Positions 50,101 through 59,100 of a stretch of 64,000 nucleotides of DNA are shown piece by piece. This stretch comes from Hemicordylus capensis (Eukaryota > Chordata > Lepidosauria > Squamata > Cordylidae): assembly GCF_027244095.1 (NCBI RefSeq), contig NC_069658.1, positions 416,604,687 through 416,668,686 of the forward strand. The letters run 5' to 3'. The position numbers and the translations under genes are program-made. The notes beneath the pieces are model-generated. The model worked only from the letters and a program-made list of their open reading frames with translations. It made no database searches and was not told the DNA's origin. Numbering within the stretch: position 1 is the first letter of the stretch; each line of letters starts with the position of its first letter.

Positions 50101-53100
50101 GACGCGGCCACTATTGTGTCACTAAAATGGCTTTTGCATTGTCCTGTATCAGCTTGCCTACCTCCCTGTTGACTAGGGGGTTGAGGAGCAAACATATACT
50201 GCAGGCCTTTGCCCCAGTGGTGCTGAAAAGCATCCCCCAGGGACCCTTGCCCAATGCCTGCTCTGGAACAGAATCACGGAAATGTATTTTTTGTTTCCGA
50301 CACAAACATATCCACCTGAGGAACACCACACCAGTCGGTCAAACAAACAAACAAACAAACAAACCAAACAAACAAACTATCTATCTATCTGATTTTTATA
50401 CTGCCCTTCCGAGCTGGCTTAGGGCAGTTTACGATTAAAAAACAGAAATCATTAAAAACAATTAAAACAGAAATACAAATATAAGTACCAATTTAAAAGC
50501 ATCTTAAAAAACAATTAAACTGTCAAAACAATTAAAACCCTGAAAACCAGGTTAACATTAAAACAATTAAAACTAATTAAAAACCCTGAAAGGCCAGGCC
50601 AAACAGATGAGTTTTAAGGGCTCTCTTAAAAGTCAGTAAAGAATTAAGATTATGAATTTCTGCTGGGAGTGCATTCCCCAGCCCAGGAGCAGCTACAGAG
50701 AAGGCCCGCCTCTGAGTCGCCACCAAACGAACTGGTGGTAACTGGAGACGGACCTCCCCAGATGACCTTAACGTGCAGTGGGGATCATGTAAAAGAAGGC
50801 GCTCTCTAAGACATGTTTGCTTCAGTTTCCACTCATGATGCTGTTGGTTCTTGAACGTCCTGCTCAAGTTGTCTGCCAAGTTGTTCTCCTTTCTCTTGAT
50901 GTGGATGGCAGTGAGGTAAACATTCTTGGATATGCACCAATTCCACAGCTATGTGCTCAGAGCACATAGAGAGTGTGATACTGTGCTGCTCTGTCAGATT
51001 ACACAGGCAATTGCCATGGTATTGTCCATCTGTAACTGCATGATCATGTTTTGAATCAAAGACACAAAAGACTTCAGTGCAAGCTGTCATCAGTTCTAGG
51101 AAATTGATGTGCATTCTTTGTTACTGTACTGTCCACATTTCTTGAACTTTATGAGTTCCACAATGAGCTCCCAACCCAACAGAGGCATCTGTCATGACCC
51201 ACTGTGTAGAGGTTGGAGGATTGAAAGTCACTCCATTTAGAAAATTCTCCCTCACCTTCCTCCAACTTAGAGATTTTAGAACTGGTTGGGGAATGTCCAG
51301 CAGCATCTTTTGACTGCCAACGTTCGGACAGAACAATTGCAGGTATCACAGTTGCAGTTGATGCATTCGTAACTGAGTGTAGAGAACCGCTGCCTTACAT
51401 GAGGCCATGAAGCCGAGCAGTCATTGGATCTGTTTGGCCTGTTGTCGGGGGTGGTCCTTGAATAGACTTACAAGTGCATAGATTTGTTGGTATCTGTCCA
51501 AGGGAAATAAGCCCTCTTCGCTTGAGCATTCAAGACAGCCCCTATATTGTCTATCGACCTGGCCAGCTGTAGTTTCGATTTGGCTCAATTGACTTGGACT
51601 CCCAAGTCTTTCAATAGCCACAAGATGTACTGGATTTGTGACTCCAATTCTGAATTGTTGCGGTGTACCAGGAGCCAGTCATACAAGCACAGAAACACAG
51701 TGATCCCCTGCATTCGCAGGTAAGCTATGACCTCTGACACACACTTTGTGAACACCCTTGGTGCTGTTGATAAGCCAAAGGGCAGGACTCCGTACTGGAA
51801 TGCGGAATCTCCTATTGCAAATCTCAAGAACTTCAAGTGGTTGTGTTGAGTTTTGATATGGAAGTATGCGTCCTTGAGGTCTAACGTAGCAAGCCAATCC
51901 TCCTTGGCAAGGAGTGGAAGAATTCCTTGCAATGTTATCATATGGAATTTGCATGTATCCGCATACTGATTTAGGCTTTGAAACTCCATAATCACCCTGA
52001 TCCCTCCATCCCTCTTTGGGACAAGGAAACAGCGTGAGTAGAATCCCCTCAGCCGGTCTGTCCACCGCACTGGTACTATCGCATCTTTTCTCAACAATGC
52101 TTGTACTTCTTGCCACAGTGCCAGGGTCGGGCGAGTGATCTTCATACCCTCGAAGCATGGCAAAGTTATGAACTCGATCATGTAACCAGGGTTGATAATT
52201 CTTAAAACACACTGGTCTGATGTTATCTGGTGCCATGTTGAAGCATGACTGGCCAATCTGATGACACTGAGTGGCAAACAAGTTATTACTCTAGGCACGC
52301 CACTGACGGCCAGTACATTGTTGTTTAAGGGTTTGATCAGTGATGATGGTACAAGTGGTGGACAGTCTTTGAAATCAAAGAGACTATTTGGTATTGTCCT
52401 TTCCAGTACGGGGGCCTTGATTCTTATTCCTTTGGCCGTAGCCTTTTTTCTGATAAGGTTTCCTATACTCTTTACGGTCCTGATATCTTAAACCAGAATG
52501 CTGACTATTAAAGTTCTGGTAATGGGAGGAGCCTTGAGTCAAAGCAACAGTAATCAAAAAACTTTTGGCTGTAAATTTCAACTTTTAAAGTGTTTCCAAC
52601 ATCATATCCATGGATTCGTGAAAAAGACCCTTCCAGTCAAATGGTAGATGTTCAATGCAGTCTTTCATGTCCTTATGTAATGTGGTAGATCCCAATCAGG
52701 CGTGATGCCTGAGAGAAGTTGCCATTGTCATTGTCCTTCACTCAGTTTCTGCCAGGTGTTTGAAAGTGCTTACTTGCTGCCTGGTAAACTCTGCAGATTT
52801 ATTAAGCACTTCCTCATATTTCTTCATAAACTCCTCCAGTTTAGGGATGTGCATGGTCCGGACCGGCACCGAGGGGGGGTCTCCCTTTAAGGGCGGGGGG
52901 GTAGAACTTACCCCTCCCACCGCTCTTCCCCCTCCGGCGCTGAATCTGCTTGCCAAGTTTCTGGGGCACGAACCGGTCCGGAGGCCATGTTGGAGGCCTC
53001 CGGACTGGTTCGGATCCGGACAGGACCAGACCGGTCCGGCAGTCCGGCACTGAGGGGGGGGGGTCTCCCTTAAAGGGTGGGGGGGTAGAACTTACCCCTC

Positions 53101-56100
53101 CCGCCGCTTTCCCCCCTCCGGCGCTGTCTTTTTATGCGAAGATTTTGGGGCGGCAGCGTTCTTCGCTGCCACCCCTGCCCCCGTCGTCGCCCGGCAGTCT
53201 TCCTCAGAGCAGTACGCATGTGCGCGCGGCGGCGCACACTCGCCTGTTGCCGCCATGCATGTGCATGCCGCCGCGCACACATGCGTACTACTCTGAGGAA
53301 GACTGCTGGGCGACGACGGGGGCAGGGGCGGCAGCAAAGAACGCTGCCGCCCCAAAATCTTCGCATAAAAAGACAGCGCCGGAAGGGGGAAAGCGGAGGG
53401 AGGGGTAAGTTCTACCCCCCGCCCTTAAAGGGAGACCCCCCCTCGGTGCCGGTCCGGACTAGTCCGGACCATGCACATCCCTACTCCAGTTTCAGTGTGG
53501 CCACTTCCTTTTGCAAGGAATCCCGGAAACAGTAATTGAAACAGGCCATGCATGCTACATAATTTGCTATGCGAATGGACAGGCTTGCAGTGGAATAGAC
53601 ATGGTGCCCAAGGATGTCAAGTTTTCTGTCCTCCTTGTCTTGAACGGGTAGTATGCCAGTCCCTGGTTTTAGAAGATGCACTGTCTATAACTAATGTGTT
53701 CGGGACAGGATGTTTCAATAGGTACGAATTATCCTCATCCTGTATCCGATATAAAGTCTCCAAACATTTCAACGTAGGTGTAGAGGTATGCAACTCCTCC
53801 CATGCCATTTTAGCTGCTTTAGTAATTACTGATAACATGGACAGAGCAATAGGCTGCGTGGATTGTAGTTGCCATCATTGTGTAGACAGGGTCTTCCAGG
53901 TCGGTAGTAGGGTGTTCAATCTCTAGACCCAGCATCTCCACCATCTGCTGTATCATCATCATATATTACTTTAGTTCCTTGCTTGGCGAGGTAGATGGCT
54001 TCGGTGGCACGTCCAAAGGTGGATCCAAAGGATTTTCTGGTGCACCCTCACTTCCGTGTCAGTATCCGAGGACTCTGAAGAGTTATAAGAGTCATCAGGT
54101 TATTCTGGAGATTCCTCGGGAACCGGTACCTCCACTGGGTGTGAAGGCAGAAGCAGAGCTGAAGCTCTGCAGGGAGGTGCGACAGGAAGTTGAGGCAGTT
54201 CTGGTGCCACAGGTGCCAGAGTACTTCCACTGGCACTGATGTTGTTTGAACACACTGGTTTATTACCACTGGAGCCCCAGTGGGCCTGGGAGGCAATGGC
54301 ACAGGAGACAGAGCTGGAAGCATCTGCTGTTGAACAGCCCCTGATGGTAGTCGCAGTACATGCCCTTGCAGCATATGCTACGCTTTCCATAATTGGAACT
54401 CTGCCCAATCTAACTGTGTGGCCGGTGACAAATTGTGTCGAAAGCCAATGCATGTAGAGGATCTTTTTGAGATACATATTGTTGGGATGGGACAAATGTA
54501 GACATTGGTCTCCACGCTGAGGTACCAGCAGCAGACAGGACTACGCTCGTGGTTTGCACTGGTTGGAAAGATGAACATCTGGTTGTAGCCGCTCCGAAAG
54601 GGGACACTGATGGGGTTCTTCAAGGCAAGTCCTCCTTTCCATCAGCCTCCACATCCAAGCCTTCACTTAGAAAACCCTGAAACATGGATCCAGAAGAGGT
54701 ACTTGTGGAGGAACCCAACACGTTTAATAGAGATTTTGCAGTCCCCAATCCATAAGGGCATCTTCATTGATATTAAACAATAATAATGGAGATTTCATCG
54801 ATATTCTAGCCGGAGAAAGAGCCAACTGTTTGTACATTTGCGCACCTACAGTTGTCAGTGGAGAACCTGGTATAGCGCGATGAAGGGCGCCGAACTTGCT
54901 ATTGGCCGCCAATACCAATGCGGTCGGTATCCCCACTGACGTCAGTGCCACGGGAAAAGTCGATGCCAGTGTCGACAGAAAAATGGTTGTTGATGTACGT
55001 GTCAACGTCGATGGCACGACAAAAGACTTGGTGGAGTCTCCCCCTGCAGTGGGCATCTGTATCAAAGAGTCCACCGATGGTAAAGGAACTCGATACTGGA
55101 CCATCAACGGTGAAGGAGTCCTCAATCTCAACAGACGGGGCATCTTCAACGTGCTTTTTTAGAGGTGGTGATTCACTGTCAGACGAAGCATAATGTCACA
55201 CTTTTTATGTCCAGTATCAGCAGACTTGGGTCTCTTGAAGACAATCTCAAGATTATCCTTCAGGGTTTGAGACTGTGCACACACAGACCCTGATTCCGAC
55301 ACCGAAACTGTTGATGTCAACCTCGGTATCGATCCAGAGATCTGTGTCAACTCCGGCGTCAGCGGACGCAGAGCGTCTCCATATAACGCCACCCTGAGGC
55401 GCAACAACTGATTATTTAAAGTTTGCTTTGAAAAGGATTTGCAAATCCTACAAGATACTGGGACATGTTGTTCACCCAGACACAGCAAATACAGATCATG
55501 TTCATCAGTCGAGGGCAACTTGGCTCTACACTGAGAGCGGTGTTTAAAAGTAGTCTTTTTTTCTCTCAGCCATGTTCCCTCAGACAGCAAAGCCGTAGAA
55601 CCGTAAACAACCAAGTTCAACATCCAAAATCTCAAGAATATCCTTGAATCTCAAGAATAGTCAACCCACAGTCTAAAGTCCAATACACTCCAATATCTGT
55701 CCAAAATAATGTTTTCTTTTCCACAAACCAAGGAGCAATAACACACAGGTCTCAATGCATCAGCGGTCGAGAAGAAACAGTCAAAATGGTGCCTAACTGC
55801 TGAAAAAAGGAAAGCACAGAGCACGTGCATGGCAGGGAGGGGGCCAGAGAAGAGCTAATTAATTCATCTGGAAGGTCCCTGCTCAGGCGCAATAACCCAT
55901 TTCTCATGATGATAAGGAATCACTTCCAGATCCTCAAATTTTGTGATCATTCAAAAATATCAGTGAATGTTGATAATCACCTAAATGTGATAATTAGCAT
56001 TCCCTGGTGTATGTCTGAAAAGTGGGGGAACCTATTTATTTGTATAAATTATAAAATTAATATTTGACTGTCAGTATTTACATAAGTATTTCTGCGGCTT

Positions 56101-59100
56101 TTGATACTATGGACCATGGTATCCTTCTGAATCGCTTGGGGGATTTGGTAATAGGTGACACTGCTTTGTAGTGGTTCTGGTCCTATCTCACTGGTAGATT
56201 CCAGATGGTGTCGCTCGGAGATAGTTGCTCTCTGAAATGAGAGCTATTGTATAGTGTCTATCCTGACTCCGATGCTTTTTAACATCTACATGAAACTGCT
56301 GGGTGAGATCATCACGAGATTTGGAACAGAGTGTTATCAATATGCTTATGACACCCAAATCTATTTCTCCATGACATCATCATCAGGAAATGGAATACCC
56401 CTCCTAAATGCCTGCCTACAGGCAGTAATAAATAAATAATAGGGATAATAAATTGAAGCTGAATCCAAGCAAGACGAAGGTACTCATGGTGAGGGGGTCA
56501 TACTTCAAGGGACATGATAGATCTTCCTGTTCTGGATGGGGTTGCACTCCCTCCGAAGGAACAGGTACATAGCTTGTGAGTGCTTCTGGACCCAGGCCTC
56601 ACTCTGGTTTCTCAGACTGAGGCTATGGCCAGGAGCGGTTTCTATCAACTTTGGATGATACAACAGCTGAGTCCACCATTCCTTGAGGATAATGATCTCA
56701 GAACTGTAGTGCACTCTCTGGTAACCTCTAGGCTTGACTCTACGTGAGGCAGCCTTTGAATGTAGTTTGGAAACTTCAGTTGGTTCAAAATGTAGCAGCT
56801 AAACTGGTCTCCGGCATATCTTGGAAAGACCATATTACGATTGTTTTAAAGCAATTGCATCAGCTGCCAATAGGTTTCCAGGCAAAATACAAAGTGCTGG
56901 TAAATTACCTTTAAAGCCCTAAATGGCTTAGAATTGGGTTACTTGGGAGAGAGCCTCCTTCTGCATGATTCTCACCACACATTAAGATAAGTGAGAGAGG
57001 TCCATCTCCATATACTGCCAGCTCGTCTGGCAGTGACTCGGGGCGGGCCTTCTCTGTAGTCGCTCCTAGGCTGTGGAATGTGCTCCCTATAGACATTTGT
57101 GGTTTAACATCTTTACCAGCCTTCAAAAGAGCCCTTAAGACACATTTTTTAGCCACGCTTTTAGTAATTTCTAAGTTTTAAGTTTTAAATTGCTGTTTAG
57201 ATTTTTTAATTGTAATTTGTGTTTGATTTTTTAATTCTTGTTTTAGCTGGTCTTGTCTGTCTTTGTTTTTGTATATAAAACATAAATAAATACATAAATA
57301 CATAAAGAAAATAAAACAAGAATAGCCACGTTCACCAAGTTTCATATTTATAGTAACATATGCTAACAAGAAAAATGAAACTTTCAGGCAAGTTCACAGC
57401 AGTGAGTAAAATCACAAGTACTTAATATAATCACAAGCCATTACAAACCCCCATATACTACAGGATAGAGGAAAAGTTAAAAGACATTATTGCTCAAGTA
57501 AATCAATTCCAAAATAAAAAAGATACAATAAATAAGCTAGAGTTTGTGGACTTACTTCTGCATTCTGCAAACATTTCCTTTCAGCCAGAGCCTGTTGCCT
57601 AGAAGAGCGTCGTAGAAGTGTGTGTAATGTCCCTTCAGTCATTTTTGTTGCTTTATTATGTTGCAGAGCCTTTGCTTTCTCAACTAATTTCTTTGCTTTT
57701 GATACATTGCTAGAAGTGGAATTCACCTAGCATCAAATTAAAAGTAACCATGATTGGGCCATTAGCAGACTGACACTGAATATTTCAACCTATAGACCCA
57801 GTAAACTTTTAAAAATTATTGGCAGTGTAAAATGTGAAAAGAAATCAAACACTTATGAAACTAACCACCAGTTCTTTGCCAAAGAAACAAAGCATTGTAT
57901 ATCATTATCAAAACATTGCTCAACTCAAGCAGCTGATCTTACACATCTTAAAGGCCTTTCCACTCTTCCCTCAGAAGTCATTATGTGTTGAAAAATCAAA
58001 AGCAGGCTCTGAACTTGCCCTCCTTACACTTCTCACTCATTTCAGTAAGCCACAGTGCCTGAACAAGAGATGCTGTGTTTACTGGAAAGGAGGATTTAGA
58101 CCACACAAGGTCTGGAAGATGGCATCTCCAAGATCAGGCATTACATTCCACATGCAGAAAGAGGGGTGAGAGGAAGGCACCATGAGAATTGTACTGCTTA
58201 TTAAACTCTTGAGATTGAATGAGAACAGCCTTTGCTGCAGAGTAAGTATGTAACATCATTCTAAGGGTTTTCCCCACTGTAATGTTTAATTCTACTGTAC
58301 TATCTTATTCAAAATGATACAATAATTCATTTTATATATGAAATATATATAATTTAATTTGATTTATTCAGTGATACCTTTATACCGTCTTTTGTAGATC
58401 CTTCAGATGTACTTATTCGGGTGAATTTCATCCTGCATATAAGAAAAAAGTTCCACTTAATGTTAGTTTTTAAAAAGTGGTAAGTTGCCTTAAATTTGGC
58501 CCTCATGAAGATCATTCTGTTATAGATGTAGGATGAATGGTCAGTAACCTTGGGCATTGTATATAAACGGAAATCTATGTATGTCAAGTAAATGTTGCTA
58601 TTCTTTTTCTCCACTGCACTGATTTAACATGACAACTGGAAATAATTTCAGAATGTTAACTACAGTAATGATCCTGAAATATCTACCTGCTTGTGCCTCC
58701 TCCAACCTTATTTTCAATCGATTTGTAGAATGTGTGAGACAAACCTCCAAGTGTAGACCAGATTTTGGCAACCTACACCAATATTAAACAAATCTCAAAT
58801 TTTCAGTTAAGAACTTCATACTGTAAACAGTTATAGAGCAACCAAAAAAAAATCTATCAAGATCTAGTGTATGATGGTGAGTGAAAGTTCCTTAGGAGCA
58901 AACGGTATCTCTGTTCCGAGACCAGCTTGGCCACATTTCCATGCATCATCACCTTTGCCAATGGAGAGTTCAGAGGCAGGAAAGAGCTAAGGAACACTTA
59001 GTCAACATTATTGGGGGCTGAAGCAACAAGGGAAAACGAAGCTCTCTCACATGTAGCCAGTACAGCTAGGTGGAAGCAGAGGGGATGTAGGGGCTGGTGC

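Larger units (their letters stand above)
48583..55940 (-). mobile_element. DIRS-type element (copy 3), broken, with nested insertions
   Basis: This fossil lies in ATAD5 intron 4 in the sense of the gene. From right to left: terminal repeat (about 55780-55940), gag-like region (about 52600-55635), reverse transcriptase (about 51590-52298), RNase H (about 50830-51340), recombinase (about 49265-50300), internal complementary region (about 48855-48960) and terminal repeat (about 48583-48760). Its ends resemble copy 2, so the two are one family, distinct from copy 1. A LINE end (50340-50830) and a hAT-type foldback (52842-53483) interrupt it; without them it would be about 6.2 kb, like copy 1. It has many breaks and looks older than copy 1. 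Confidence 0.82.

Noticed and set aside
52950-53535. Open frames on both strands in the GC-rich foldback
   Set aside because: The region is a hAT-type inverted repeat with target duplication; the frames mirror each other because the sequence is palindromic.
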